Origin: Isoetes taiwanensis
Taxonomy: Eukaryota; Streptophyta; Lycopodiopsida; Isoetales; Isoetaceae
DNA: 64,000 bases
Assembly (NCBI GenBank): GCA_021234155.1
Contig: JAJEKV010000221.1
Coordinates: forward strand, 124,001 to 188,000
Direction: 5' to 3'
Under the pieces are notes generated by a model, which was not told where the DNA came from, made no database searches, and was given only the letters and a program-made list of their open reading frames with translations. A program made the position numbers and the translations under genes. Below are positions 1 through 11,900 of the stretch, one piece after another (position 1 is the first letter of the stretch; each line of letters opens with the position of its first letter).

Positions 1-689
1 GTGAAGAAAGGGCAAATTTTTAGATTTTAACTTTGAAGAAATTGGCATTTTTTCTTGAAATAAGTGTGCAAATGAAAGATACAAAAGGGTAAAAAGCAAA
101 GGAATTGAGAAAACCACAGGAAAGAAGGGTAAAGCAGAGAAAAATGAAATCAAGATAGAGATCAAGGAAGTAATCTGGAGTCCCCCAAATATCTCACAGT
201 TTTGAATTGAGAAGGGATTGAATATGCATCTTTTTCCAACTATCTACTTCCCATTTGCATAAAAATCCCATCAAAAACTTTGAATCCCAGAAAATGATAT
301 TGATTTATCACACCGCAATTTTTTTTAAGAAATGGAAAAGATATTGTGATTTGAAGTATTTGAGAATTTTTTGGAATTTAACCACATAGACTGCTCTTTT
401 TAAGTAATCTGGAGGTTCTAGAAGCTTGTATCTTTTTTTTTTAATTGAAGGCGTTGTATATATTAAAGTAGGTTTTTAAAGTAGGTATAAAAAGTACAGA
501 AAAAACTTTTTACAGGGAAGTTTAACTCGGGAATAGAAAGAAGGGCGAGGACCCCTCCTAACTATTTTAAGTCAAAATTTTTAACGGAATTAGATAGAGA
601 TATATCTATAAATAGTTCTGACTGTATTATCTTTGATCCATCGGATAAGAATCCTCTTTTAGTAGCAGGATCTGAGGTTAAAGTTAGTA
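1..689. other. AT-rich stretch without recognised genes
   Basis: No open reading frame of interest, no structured repeat and no recognisable family is visible here. The sequence is AT-rich with short A and T runs. It is the flank beyond the inferred 3' end of the split L1 LINE (LINE7), so part of it may be old host DNA next to that insertion. Confidence 0.4.
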
Positions 690-761
690 ATTTTCCTTCC
701 TTTTCCTTTGACTGATATGCTCAGAGTACAAAATATGCACATACAGGACCCTGCTTTCGCC
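690..761 (-). mobile_element. Inferred terminal piece of LINE7 3' UTR
   Basis: This short piece is assigned to the 3' untranslated end of LINE7 on position: the TIR element at 762-4722 separates it from LINE7 sequence at 4723-5475. On the minus strand it would follow the LINE7 3' UTR after removal of that element. It has no coding signal and the family-specific 3' end cannot be verified by eye. The LINE end is not sharply defined; a purine-rich run on the minus strand near 690-710 could be the start of the tail. Confidence 0.35.
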
Positions 762-795
762 ATCATTAGGGCGGATTTGGGGTCTCAAAATGGCC
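762..795 (+). repeat. Left terminal inverted repeat
   Basis: A perfect 34-bp inverted match to 4689-4722. The outermost seven bases (ATCATTA) may be target site rather than element, because they form a palindrome with the other flank. Confidence 0.8.
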
Positions 796-2343
796 CATAT
801 CTTGGATGCCAGAATTCCACGTCATGTTTCTCGCGACCAATGATGTTTGCGCATTTTTTTCCAAAGTCAGTATTAGTTGGCAAGTAGAAAGAGGAGCAGG
901 CTTACTTGGCATCCACATGGCAAAATTTCATAGGACATGTTTGTGCATTCATTGCAACCACATTAATGGCCCGCATTTTTCGAAAATCGTATCGCGGACC
1001 AAAATAATGGCTACTTTTTTCCCTCATCGTGCACATGCCCACATGCACCAACCACCTTATCAAATTTTGGCACCAAGATTTCCATTGTTCATATTAGCCG
1101 CCATTGCATCCTCTCGCCTTCGCTCTTCATTTGGAATCCAAGTCTCCAATAGTGTCGTGTTTTTCTTGGGCTTAGCATAGAGTTAAGCAACAACGGCGAG
1201 GGCGATGTGCGGACAAGCAAACTTACGTTACATGGCATGTTTTTACTACCCAAATTTTCATTCTGAAGTTTTCCTACCTTTCAGCTCTTCCCATTCATCG
1301 TATTGCTCCTTGCCATTCATTCTTACAATTCAACGACCGATCGATCTGACGGTGGAAGGATATCTATCCATAGGCTCGTGGGTGAGAATGTTATCCTTAA
1401 CGAAGGGTGACTATGGAGTTACATCGCTAGAGCGACATTCATACGCAATGAATAGGTAGAACTATAGGGTTCAAAATAAATGCTATAGATAGTATATTGC
1501 AAAAAAAAAAGGGAAGGGAGGGGGGGAAGGGATTTGAAGAGGAGGATATTTGCAAATTTGCACCCTCAATAATACATGGATCACACCATGCCAAAAATGC
1601 ATATGCACTTTGTAAATGTGTAGTGAGATTTCGTCATGTGATCCTTGCTTCTTTTTTCTTCCCTCTTCTTGATTTATATTCACTCACTGAATCAAATATT
1701 TTTCTTTGGGCTATATTTATCAGATGTCGGGGATTTGAGACTAGGGAAAAGCATTACTAGCATCGTTGGTGTCTAACATATGGACATAAGAGACATGCTT
1801 TTCCAAGATATACATTCAGGGCAATGGGCATCTAGTTTTACGTTGTAAAGTTGTGGGAGCCGAGCTTGAAAGTCGTCCCATGACCTCGTTTAAGCGAATT
1901 GTGCAAGCCTCAAAGTTATGAGAATGGTGTCCTTGCAATGAAGAAATGTTTGATAAGACGTGCATCTAGGGTTGTTGAAAAAATGAGTTACAAAATATTT
2001 GCTCCATTAGAGGTGTTTACTAATGCCACGACACAAAAGCTCCAAAGACATATTGTATAAAATGTCGCTTTCATGAGCCTTTGGATCAGTTAACTCAAAG
2101 TGTCACATATGGAAACATTGTTAGGTTTGATAAAATAACATAAAAATCTTATTTAATAAAGCTTTGGTTGTTGGTAAAGTGTTGGCTTATTGATTAAGTG
2201 TTTGTATTTTGCTTTGGGACCCTCTTTGAAAAAGTTTAGTTCATAAAACATAATATAACTTGGAATGATACATATTTTATATGCAAATGGGAGACTATTG
2301 ATGAGGGACTTGGTGTTATTATCTATTGACAACAAACAAGAAA

Positions 2344-3010
2344 GTGGATCACACCATGCGAATTTAGTATATTCCAACCTTTTAGCTTATACAAAATTAA
2401 GCTTGGTGTGATCTTTTTGGAAAAAGATGACTTCCTATAGTAAAATTACTTTGATTATCTTTTAATAAAAGAAATATATATGTGTCTTATTTGAAGTTAA
2501 GTGTGGATATGTGACGTGCTCATTTATTGATAAAGTATTTGATTTTTGAAAAGGGCTAATAACTTTATGTACTACTAGAGTTGGTAAAGTATTTTAGATG
2601 CAAATAGGATGCTTGATGTGATCCTTATTAAAAAAAGATATGCTCTTTGAAAAGGACTAATAACTTTATGCACTTGGGGTGGTAAAACATTAAATGAGAA
2701 GGGGTACTTGTGTTTAATTTTAATTTGACAACAAATAAGAAAGTGGATCACACGATGCGAATTTAGTGTGTTCCATTTTTGTTGCATATGTACTATTCGC
2801 TTGGTGTGATCCTTCTTGAAAAATAATATGCTCTTTGAAAAGGGATAATGACTTATGTACTTAAGAGTGGTAAAGCATTTTAGATACAAATAGGAATGAG
2901 TACTTGTGTTTAATTTTAATTTGACAACAAATAAGAAAGTGGATCACACCATGCGAATTTAGTGTGTCCCTTTTTTTTGCATATGTATTATTCGCTTGGT
3001 GTGATCCATC
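2344..3010. repeat. Tandem array, period about 196 bp, each unit with a hairpin
   Basis: The string GTGGATCACAC recurs at 2344, 2743 and 2939, giving a period near 196-200 bp with a degenerate unit around 2540. Each unit holds an imperfect palindrome: GGATCACACCATGCGAAT, then about 30 bases, then ATTCGCTTGGTGTGATCC. The spacers between palindromes also repeat (GGTAAAGCATTTT, then TTTGACAACAAATAAG). A further half palindrome lies at 3169. Similar half motifs lie at 1575 in the same transposon. No coding function is apparent. Confidence 0.75.
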
Positions 3011-3556
3011 TTGAAAACAAAATAGCTTTCAAGTAAAAGGAAAGAAAGAAATATCTTATTCAAGGTGTAAAGTGTTAGTATATAAAGTGTTGGTTTATTA
3101 AAATACTATTTGTTTACGCTAAGTTGTAAGTTCAATATTTGTGTCTCTATTTACTTTTTTACGCAAGGATCACACCAGGCGAATTTCTTATATGCAATTA
3201 CTTTTGTTCATAAATTTTATGAATGTTTGCATATAAGAATGTCACATATCATATTTTCTTAAAAAATGGTCATCAAATGGATAACTAGTCAAAGAGTTCT
3301 TCTACTAATTAAAGAGTTTCAAGACTCATTTTTGCTATAATTTAAATAGCAATAGATTTTTAAAGAAATCTATTGTTAAAAGTAGTCAAAGACTTCTTGT
3401 ATTAGAGGTATCTAAACACAAACACCATAACCTTTGTACTTCAAGAATGTATAAACCCTTCGCATTGCAAAGTATAATGTCATTTATTAGCATCTTCACG
3501 GACATTTCCCCTTCCTTATCGGAAGCAGCTCATCTCAAGGAACGTATTCGATTCGA

Positions 3557-4201
3557 ATGCCTTCATCCTCTCTCAATCTCTCACAATATCCTAGGAGGCC
3601 CGAGTTACGTCACCACAAAATCGGACTAAACTTGAAACGCCCCGAAATGGCGGTTTCTTGCCACTCAACGGATCCAATAGATATAAACTACCATCCGCCC
3701 GGATGTTTCGACACTTTTGAGCCCGCGCAAGACACAACACGCCGAGGTCTAAGTTCTTATTTTTTAGACCTCCTTTTTGCGATTGAAGACTGGAGCATAT
3801 TCGTGAGTCAGTTGGATCCTTATCCACACATCATTTGGAGCTTCCATACTGCGTGGATCGCACGGAGCGAAATGAAGGTGTACAATTTGTATGCCCCGGC
3901 ACAATTAAGCCGTGGTGAGCGAGCGTCATTACTAACCTCGTTTTTGAAATTTGCAACGTGCATATGGAAATCGAAAAGTCCATTCTCCTACAATCCATGC
4001 TTTTATACATTAAGCAAATTCAAATTTCGAATTGTAGGGGCGGGAAGCCTGTATTGGGATGAAGTAAAGATCCAGGTTAATCTTTGGGTTCACATGGACG
4101 AAGCTGGCGAAGCGGGCTTAAAACTTGTTGAACTTGGGGTTGAGGCAAAAAAATTCATCCCGTTTTGGAAAATCAGCCCTTGCAAGATCCAACTTGCGTG
4201 A
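3557..4201 (+). CDS. Hypothetical 214-codon ORF inside the TIR element
   Basis: The frame is open for 214 codons in a segment that is richer in G and C than the surrounding transposon DNA. I recognise no domain. The translation has scattered aromatic residues (for example FHTAWIARSEMKVYNLYAP) and no signal peptide, membrane segment or catalytic motif I can name. It is not a transposase I recognise. It could be a captured host gene fragment or a chance ORF in GC-richer DNA; an antisense ORF of similar openness (4090-4329) argues for caution. Confidence 0.2.
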   Translation: MPSSSLNLSQYPRRPELRHHKIGLNLKRPEMAVSCHSTDPIDINYHPPGCFDTFEPAQDTTRRGLSSYFLDLLFAIEDWSIFVSQLDPYPHIIWSFHTAWIARSEMKVYNLYAPAQLSRGERASLLTSFLKFATCIWKSKSPFSYNPCFYTLSKFKFRIVGAGSLYWDEVKIQVNLWVHMDEAGEAGLKLVELGVEAKKFIPFWKISPCKIQLA

Positions 4202-4688
4202 GCTGATCTGGCTGAATTTTTAATCGGTGTTGACTCCGCCGTGAACTTCGGAGGAGGGCCTAAACTTCTCCATGTGGACCACCCATAAAGCGCAAGCCCT
4301 TGGCCCTCGAAAATGAAAGTTCGATACAAAGCTTCAACCTACACATTCAAATTTTGAAATGTGGAAGGCGGGGAAGCTTGTATGGCCATGGCCTCTAAAT
4401 GAAAAAAAGCGCTAAGAATCGGTGACACGCTTGCGCTTGGTATCGACAAACCAAGAGACACCGGTCATGAGTTGCCCGGTATGCTATAATGCAAGTGGCT
4501 TTTTAGAAGCCACATGTTGCATCAGCCCTGTCGACAACCAAGCGAGAATTAAATACATATGGCCATGAATGCGCAATCCCCTTATTCTGGGGAGAATATT
4601 CCAAGTAAATCTGTAATGATGAGATTTTGGTATCCTAGGTGGCATGGGAAAAAAGGAGCGGAAATATGACGTGGAATGGCTGATAGGA

Positions 4689-4722
4689 GGCCATTTTGAG
4701 ACCCCAAATCCGCCCTAATGAT
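4689..4722 (-). repeat. Right terminal inverted repeat
   Basis: A perfect reverse complement of 762-795. To its right begins LINE7 3' UTR sequence on the minus strand. Confidence 0.8.
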
Positions 4723-5475
4723 TATATCTCCCCTTAGCATCTTTTGCTTTGCATATCAAAGCTCTCCTGATATCAGTGTTCTGATCACAGCAGTAGTGGC
4801 ACATGCAGGGTTCTTCATGCCCGAGTGTGTTGGGTGAGCCGAATACCCTGGTCCATTCCTTATTCGCTTCCAGATTGATTTTCTTCCATTTGATTCTTTT
4901 CATCAGCATAAACATTATTCCTGCATATAAGAGATCCATTAGTTTGATAATCCTTCAAGAATCCAGTCTACATCATATTTGATCTGTCTAATTACGCCCT
5001 CCGGATGGATAATATCAAAATTAAATATAAATTCATTTCTTCCCTTCCATATTCTCCATAGGAGGATGTAGATCCTCCAATCAGTTGGGTTAGCCGGAAG
5101 GAAGAAGTCCAGGGAGCTAAGAGAGACAAGATCATATCCAAAGTAGGCAGAGGCTAACTCCAGAACCCACTCAGCCCAAATACAGGTTCTAAACAGATGG
5201 TCATCGTCATCCCTGATGCAAATATCAGAGTCAGCCATGTGGAGTCTGTGCCTCTTCTTGTTTGTGGCCAGGGCCCTGTGCCAGAGTTGCCACATGAAGG
5301 ACTTGATCTTAGAATAAATGGGACTGGACCACATAAAAGTGAGGTTCCTAATGCATCTGTCCGGGTCGGTCTGCCACTTTCTGTGAATAGTGATTTCCTG
5401 ATTTCTCATCAGATACCTGTAGGCTTTTCTAACTGTAAATGTCAACAAACCGTTATGATTCCAGTTAATACCATC
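4723..5475 (-). pseudogene. LINE7 part c: ORF2 C-terminus (zf-RVT) and 3' UTR
   Basis: The minus-strand frame ending at 4939 encodes the zinc-binding tail typical of plant L1 ORF2, with the signature FMWQLWHRALATNKKRHRLH, then a C-x-D-D-D-x-H-x-F-x-x-C pattern and RIYILLWRIWKGRNEFIF. About 216 bp of 3' UTR follow down to 4723. The piece begins abruptly at 5475 beside CCATC, the target duplication of LTR copy A. Its missing upstream part is the LINE at 12,688-15,040, which ends in GATGG: that protein stops after GIWSTDG, and this piece resumes with TDGINWNHNG. It is therefore one half of a LINE cut by the LTR element. Confidence 0.85.
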
Positions 5476-7043
5476 TGTGACGTTCCACATATTTATACGC
5501 CTTTTTTGAGTATAAATACATGACACGTCATTATGAATAATTAATAAGGTTAGCTATGTTAATAATTCATTATTAAAGTGGAAACCTAACCTAAAACCCT
5601 AATTCGAATTTAGGGCTTAACCTAATATTTAAAGGGGTTTAATTATTAAAGTAGATAATAATTAGCATGCCACCTGGCCCAAATCGATTAGGCAAGGCAG
5701 GGTTTCCATTTTGGGACACCCAAATTGGGGGTTGCACCCCAATTTGCCCCAATTCGATTTGGGGCAATTGGAGATGGAGGAAGAGATGTTGCCCAACCCT
5801 GAGATGCTGTTCGACTCTGTTCCAGCCAGAAGGATGGCGAGCCAGAGGGATAGTGGAGCTAGCTATGGTTCTGGTTAGTACATAGTTAGCTTAGTTGTGA
5901 TTCTAGTAGGCTAGCGCCTCTGTCAGGCTTCCTTGCTTGTCTCTGATGATGATTGACCCTTGTTTGATAGTTAGAACTGTTCTCAACTATTGATTATGCT
6001 CTGTGATGGATGGATGGATGTATCTTTGGCAGTATCTCTGTAGTTCTTCCAGAAAGCAGGGATCAAGGGGGGTAGAGACCTCTGTAACCTATGTTCATTA
6101 GTATGCTCCTAGTAGCTCCCGTAGTACCCAGCAATTGCGGCCAGTGCACAAGATCCCACCGAGCTGTGGAACCTATGGCTTGATTGAAGCACCAGATAAG
6201 GAGCCGTAGTGATGAAGTGTGGGGTGGGGTCTCGCCTGAGCATAAAAGGCTACAGGACTCCTTCAGTGAGCTAGGCCTAATAGCCGGCCAGTGAACTAGG
6301 CGGGTATGGGTCTGACACTCCCTGGGTACAGTGGTGTGATCATCCTGTACTTTGAGTAGATTTAGGGAAGTAGGTCGGGCACGGATGCGGGGGTCGCTGA
6401 TGCGGCACGTATTCTCTAGCTCACCCATGGAATCACTGCGACTCTGGAAAGGGACACTTCCCTGACCTGCCTCATCGGACCAGGGAGATGTAACCCGGAG
6501 TAGTCCCGAAGGGTGATGCCTTGGTATTGCATCTCCGGAAGGCTACAATGACGCCATAGCTTGATCCAGCTCACCTGCAAAGTGTGCACAGGAGGGGCGG
6601 ATGGAGTGGACAACCCTAGCCGATGTTCTATGCCAGCCAACGCCATGCCAAGATTTGGTCTGCTGATCTTCTGAGACCTAGCCGTCAGTCGATCCTCATT
6701 GGAGTCTGAACCGGGGTAGAACCATGGGTTTTGGGATGTTTTCTCTAGTATTAAATGCATCTTCTCTGTTATCATCAGTTGGATGGATGTGCCACCCTTC
6801 GTGATGGTTATTTATTATATGATTATGATGTATGCTAACCGTGTATGCACGCTTCCGCGACATAGGAGTCCCATTGAAGGTGTGGGCCGAATGACACCTC
6901 CGTGTCCTTCACACGGGCATCTTTCTATAGATGGTCTGAGTTATACGGAGGGCCCTGCTCATGGCGAGTTGGTTGCCATGGGAAGGGGAAGTCCCGTGAT
7001 GTATACGCCCCGGGGCCGTAGATATGTTCGAGGGGCGTCCGCG
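5476..7043 (+). mobile_element. LTR copy A (5' LTR of a Ty3/gypsy-like element)
   Basis: It starts TGTGACG at 5476, directly after the 5-bp target copy CCATC (5471-5475), and ends just before a tRNA primer site at 7045. The whole length is repeated in reverse orientation at 15,041-17,094, which is longer only because of a 490-bp MITE. A TATAAATA box lies at about 5511 and a GGGGCAAATTGGGG-type palindrome at 5730-5770. The right terminus is decayed (GTCCGCG where copy B has GTCACA). Short ORFs inside it, such as 5667-5885, are shared with copy B because the LTRs were identical at insertion, so they are not evidence for a gene. Confidence 0.88.
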
Positions 7044-7044
7044 G

Positions 7045-7057
7045 TGGTATCAGAGCC
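7045..7057 (+). other. Primer binding site for initiator tRNA-Met
   Basis: TGGTATCAGAGCC immediately follows LTR copy A. It is the standard plant retrotransposon primer binding site, complementary to the 3' end of initiator methionine tRNA. It fixes copy A as the 5' LTR and plus as the element's strand here. Confidence 0.9.
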
Positions 7058-7456
7058 ATGATTTTGGTTGACCGGAATCATAGCACTGACCAAATTCTAG
7101 ACCGTTAGTTCAGTAGTTGAGTGGGAGTCTAAGCTAGTTGGACTGCCTAACTTTTTGGTGATTTGTCTTATGCTAGGTTGATGTAACAAATTGTTTGAGG
7201 TTTAGGAAGTTTAGGGTGATTTTGGAGGGGAAAAGGTGTGACTAGAGGACCCAAGTTTGGATGCGTCATAACTTTTTGTAGGTAGCTCAGATGAAGGCAA
7301 AAATGGTTCCAATGGATCGGGCACCTCCCAAATACCCTAGGGGGCACGTTTCCCGAGGTCGAAATGGCAACACCAAGGCGAAAAGTCAAAAGGGGCGCTG
7401 CTAGCGGATAGGGTGTTTCTTTTCGAAAGTTATTAGCGTATAACACTAACAGCGCC

Positions 7457-7710
7457 CCATACGGTCACGTTTTCCTTTTCCACCCGCGTTTTGAACCCGT
7501 GACCTCCTACTTCAAACCCAACACTCTTTCCATTTTGCCAACTCTCTTTATGTAACATATGTATGCTCTATTTCTTTGTTATACATATCTAGTGTTCTGT
7601 TTTGTCCAGTTAGCAGTTCTTTTAAGAAAAAGGTACATCATGGGATTGAACCCCTGACCTTCTGCACCCAAGCCAACACCTTTACCAATAAGCTAACTTC
7701 TTTCTTAAAG
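7457..7710 (-). repeat. Pair of tRNA-like (SINE-type) units
   Basis: On the minus strand two similar stretches (about 7550-7475 and 7705-7635) resemble the body of a tRNA. The clearer one reads AGTTAGCTTATTGGTAAAGG (A-box-like), then about 25 bases, then GGGGTTCAATCCC (B-box-like). The other has AGTTGGCAAAATGG and GGTTCAAAACG. Neither can fold as an intact tRNA by eye, so tRNA-derived SINE heads or tRNA pseudogenes are likely. Confidence 0.4.
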
Positions 7711-8687
7711 GGGTATAAGCTTTTTCTAATATTTATAGTGCATCTATTCCATATTTAAATTAGAGGCGTGCCTTTGGTAAACCCACGTTGTGGAGGCAAA
7801 CAACTCCACCGGAGCAAGCTCTTCTCGCCATAGCTGCCGGAGTAAGCAGTCTTGCCATAGCCACCGAAGTCGACCTCTCTCTGCCATAGTCAACCGGATA
7901 ACTGTTAACCATATATAAAGCTAGTATCCCCTAGGAATAAACCGACCAAATGACACGACGTAATCTAGCAAGTCCGACCAACTTGTTATGATAACATCAA
8001 CTCACTTGGTGGGACTAATTCCGGAATTTAATTAACGACAGGGCAACTCTCTAGAATAGCAGCATGTGTTATATCCTTGGATATTCTTTAGGCGACAATA
8101 TTAATGTCCAGTTATCAGCGTTCCTCGATCTATAACTTTAATTATTTTTTTCCCTTGGTAGATGCACAATTCCTTCGGGCCTTGCCATGATTCAATCCAT
8201 ACTACATTCATATGCTTTATATTAGACCTTATTCGACGTTATATAAGTAATGTTTTATAGACATAATTATAATTAACGTTGTCTCTCTCTAGTCTCTAAA
8301 CCTTGACTCGTCTCATTTCCCAGAGAAAGGATCTCTTTTCGCCCAACCAACTAGGGACTGCCATGCAGCACCCCTCTAGACCATGGGTAGCTTTAATCCT
8401 ACCACCCTTCACTACTTCTTCTCAATGGTCGTGTTCTTTTTATGGACCATTTGCCCAGACCACGATACAAACTCTGTAATACGTAGTGAACGCTTGTGTT
8501 AGAACCCTATTCCAATCAATCCCGGGTACAAACTTTAGTATTCTTTTGTGCCAAGCTTCACCACATATACACCTGTAATTAATTATCTGCGCTACACGCC
8601 TGTCAGACTGACAGCGGTCTACCCTCTTTTGGAGTTGTTCTTCCATACTTTCCACTCGCCTCCAACCATTGTTGATTACTCACCTCC

Positions 8688-8759
8688 TATTCTATTCTAT
8701 TCTATTCTATTCTATTCTATTCTATTCTATTCTATTCTATTCTATTCTATTCTATTCTA
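8688..8759 (+). repeat. (TATTC)n microsatellite
   Basis: About fourteen near-perfect copies of TATTC. It creates artefactual ORFs in several frames. Confidence 0.95.
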
Positions 8760-8809
8760 CGGTATCTTCTTTAAGTTCGCAAATGAATCTACGTATTCCA
8801 GGGGATTAT

Positions 8810-8975
8810 GTGAATATCCCAAAGGACAGTACCACCCACAGACCTCTCACAATAGGCGTCCTCTATCCAGAGATCTTGTGTTCAAGTCTCTGGGAGTCCG
8901 TCATATGTCCTCATAGACGCTGCCAATATGGCATGACGTATAAATGCTATCTACCTATCTATCTATTTATTAAAA
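8810..8975 (+). repeat. Possible tRNA-derived SINE with TCTA tail
   Basis: A B-box-like string (GTGTTCAAGTCTCTGGGAG near 8878) follows an anticodon-arm-like stretch (GGCGTCCTCTATCCAGAGAT), and the segment ends in a TCTA-type simple repeat near 8949-8970. This architecture suits a SINE, but the A box is poor and no target duplication was defined. Confidence 0.3.
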
Positions 8976-11900
8976 AGGTCCTTGGTGAATTCAATAGGAC
9001 ATGCAAGTCTTCTTCCTTAAGCCATACACCAAATCTTTAAAGAGTTTTCCAGCTCTTGCTGCATTTCAAGCCGCAGGTATACCTTTGCATGTTAGCAAAG
9101 ACTAACCTTCATGTTAGGAAATAACCTTCCTATCCAGATTGCTAAATATCATTCATAAGGGCCCTTTATTCCTTCTATTCTTCAATATGTTTTCTACGTC
9201 TATGATCGATTTTCAGTATTCCGACCCTTACGCCTGCCACAGCGTACACATTTCACCCTTTGGCTGTGACCTTTATTCAGTAGACTCACTAATCCATTCA
9301 CTCTATGTATTCATTAATCGTCTTGTGGCTTCTAAGCCGCTATTATATGTTCCCTATATTGTTAATCCACCTATCATTGGGGGTTATGATTCAACGTTGT
9401 CCTACATCCTAGAAATGCTGGTCGTTACATTTCTCTGTCATGATGTTATGCTGTTGTTCTGGCATTCCAACTGACTTGACATCCTCGTTTAAGCCATAGT
9501 CATGGCCTAAGAGCGGGTGAGCCTTCGTATAAATCATGAATTACCTGGAGTCATCAAGCTCCTTGCCTGGTATTTTGTGAGCCTTTCTACAATTACCTAT
9601 GTTGAGATAACACGGACTTGTATCCATGTTCGAGTCCTATATATCCTAACTTATACCTCCATGTAACCCATGATGTTCACCACTGCCTGATCCGGGTATG
9701 GATCATGTGGGAAAGCTACTCTTAAGTGTCTATGCAAGACACATTTGGACTTCTAGCAAGTAACTGCTATTTCCTATCTATCCTGGAAATTGTACTACTG
9801 TATTGTTCCACTCAATAATCTTAAGCTTCATTCTATGGCTGTTGACATTTATTTCACGTACCAACTACAACATTAAAGTATGCAATGGATTCACGCTCCT
9901 TTGCACATTCCGAACATACTCTAAACACTTCATCAGTAACTTTGGAGTACACTCGTCTTTCTCTCCTTGTATCGACACTATTATCGTATATGTATATGGT
10001 ATGTACATGATAAACATATATCCACATCCCACAATGCTAGAGCTCTGCTCTAACTTAGCTAAAGTGTAACCTTGGTAGTTCTTTCAAACAAAACCCATTG
10101 CCTATGTACCTTCGTCCTACCCCTTCTTTTCTTCCATCAAGGGGATGCGATATTTTACACATCTTTTTATTCCCAAAATCAAATAAATGCTCTCAGTTTA
10201 TAACGTTGAAGTAATACATTGGTATCTAGAACCTTTGAGTAGTTAAGCTCTCATTATCGGTTATTCCAATACCGTTCCAACCATCCTCGGGATGTTCTTG
10301 AATGTGACATCACCGTATATGCTAGACTTACTCTAGCTATTTTCACTGATTTAAACTCTTCTCATCTCCCTTAGTACGACGTATCTAAGATAGTCAACTC
10401 TAACCATTGGGATAGCTTGAATGCTTATCTCTGGTAAAACATACCTAACCCAATATCTTCGTATATAAGCATATCATTATGCGTAATGTTTCACTCACCT
10501 TGCACGGCTATTCTTCTATTTTTTTAATATGATATACATCTGAATATCACAATTAACATCTTCGATCTCCTCACTAGTGTAGTATGTAATACTACTAAAT
10601 CCTTCAAACATCCGAAACCACTACGTTGTTATTATGAGATATAGTAACATGTGTGCACCAACCCTACCTCTAGACTCATATGTAATTCATTGACGTAGCC
10701 ACCTAGCTGCTTGTATTATATATGCTGTGGTTTTCACACCACACCTTCTAGACTCTCTAGCCTTAGGTTGCCTTGGTCCTCACGCTCTAGTCATAAATTC
10801 CACAGGGGCACATGCCACCCTAAGTTCCTAGTGGACATACTTAATGTCTAGTATAGGAATTCTTATCTTCATTACTTCCGTATTCATATATGTGAACTAA
10901 AAGTTCTATTACACATCTTATCTTTTTCTAGTTATGGTTTTTTTCCATTAAATGCTCCTAGATATACCAACGCGGAGCTACTCCTCGGGATACACACACG
11001 ATACCGAGTCTACAGCACATTCTCCTTGGTGAGATGTTTCTAGGGCACCTACCTTGTTCATACTCCAGACTTTGGTCTATTCAAAGTGTCCCTCCAAATT
11101 CTATATTTTGAAAATGTTGTTTACAACAACGCCCAAGCTCCTCTTGTCTCACACTTGTCATGTGGGTACACGGCTTAACATACCTTGGAGCTTTTAGATG
11201 GTTGCGCCTGCTCCTACCAATTGTTGTCTTCTCTTGACCTTGTATGGAAACTACGTTCCACACTATTGTCCAGTCTGTTATCCGGCACCTCGATGCTTCC
11301 AGCAGACATAAAATGTGTCCATTTACTTAATTTATATATCATGCATAATGGTCATGCATTTGACCAACCTCATATAATCTTGCGTCTTTATTGCACACCT
11401 CAGGAACAACAATCTCCTTGGGAAACGCAATATATGCGTAAATCCTTAATCCATAGTTTATGGATCAACATCCTCATACAACATTATTCTCTACCGTTCC
11501 ACGAATCATACCTCGCTAGCAATAGCTATACAATGTCGAGTCGACATTCTATACCTTCACCACCATTGTCGAAACCTACACTTCTAAAGTGATCTCTCTT
11601 TCATAAGTTGGGTACTTATAATCCAGTTTCCACCTTAGTATCCAGTCTCCTTTTACGTAGAATGGAAATATATGCCGCATGATAAATCAATCCTCGTAAT
11701 TATTGGGTCCAGTATTTCAATCAGATAACAAACATCGTCAAACCAATTTCTCGAGTAACCATCCAAAATAAGGATACCTTACCACTCCTTATTCCCAACA
11801 TTTAGCACTTCTACTTCAAGCAAGAACCCAAGATCTGCTTAACCTTCATTATATAATAGCCTCAAGAAGCATCGGACATACTTTTGATGCTTCCGTATCT

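Larger units (their letters stand above)
762..4722. mobile_element. Large non-autonomous DNA transposon with 34-bp terminal inverted repeats
   Basis: The first 34 bases (762-795) are the exact reverse complement of the last 34 (4689-4722), including the core GGGCGGATTTGGGG. Subterminal similarity continues further in (ATTCCACGTCAT near 815 and its counterpart near 4672). If the true ends start at the GGGCGG core, the element is flanked by TA on both sides in a palindromic target (ATCAT-TA-ATGAT), as for Tc1/mariner-type insertion. The GGG...TTTGG start also recalls PIF/Harbinger ends, but a TTA/TTA duplication is not seen. No transposase was recognised inside. The interior holds a roughly 196-bp tandem array and an unplaced 214-codon ORF. 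It appears to sit in the 3' UTR of LINE7, so it is younger than that LINE. Confidence 0.75.

Noticed and set aside
1497-1760. Purine-rich ORF near a G/A run
   Set aside because: Length is due to low-complexity sequence; no domain.
5667-5885. A 72-codon ORF found almost unchanged at 16,685-16,903
   Set aside because: The two copies lie in the two LTRs of one insertion, which start out identical; conservation does not show selection, and no domain is visible.
7457-7710. Functional tRNA genes
   Set aside because: A- and B-box-like strings are present, but the acceptor and anticodon stems cannot be paired convincingly.
8548-9040. Two 122-123-codon plus-strand ORFs
   Set aside because: Both owe their length to the (TATTC)n repeat, which contains no stop in these frames.
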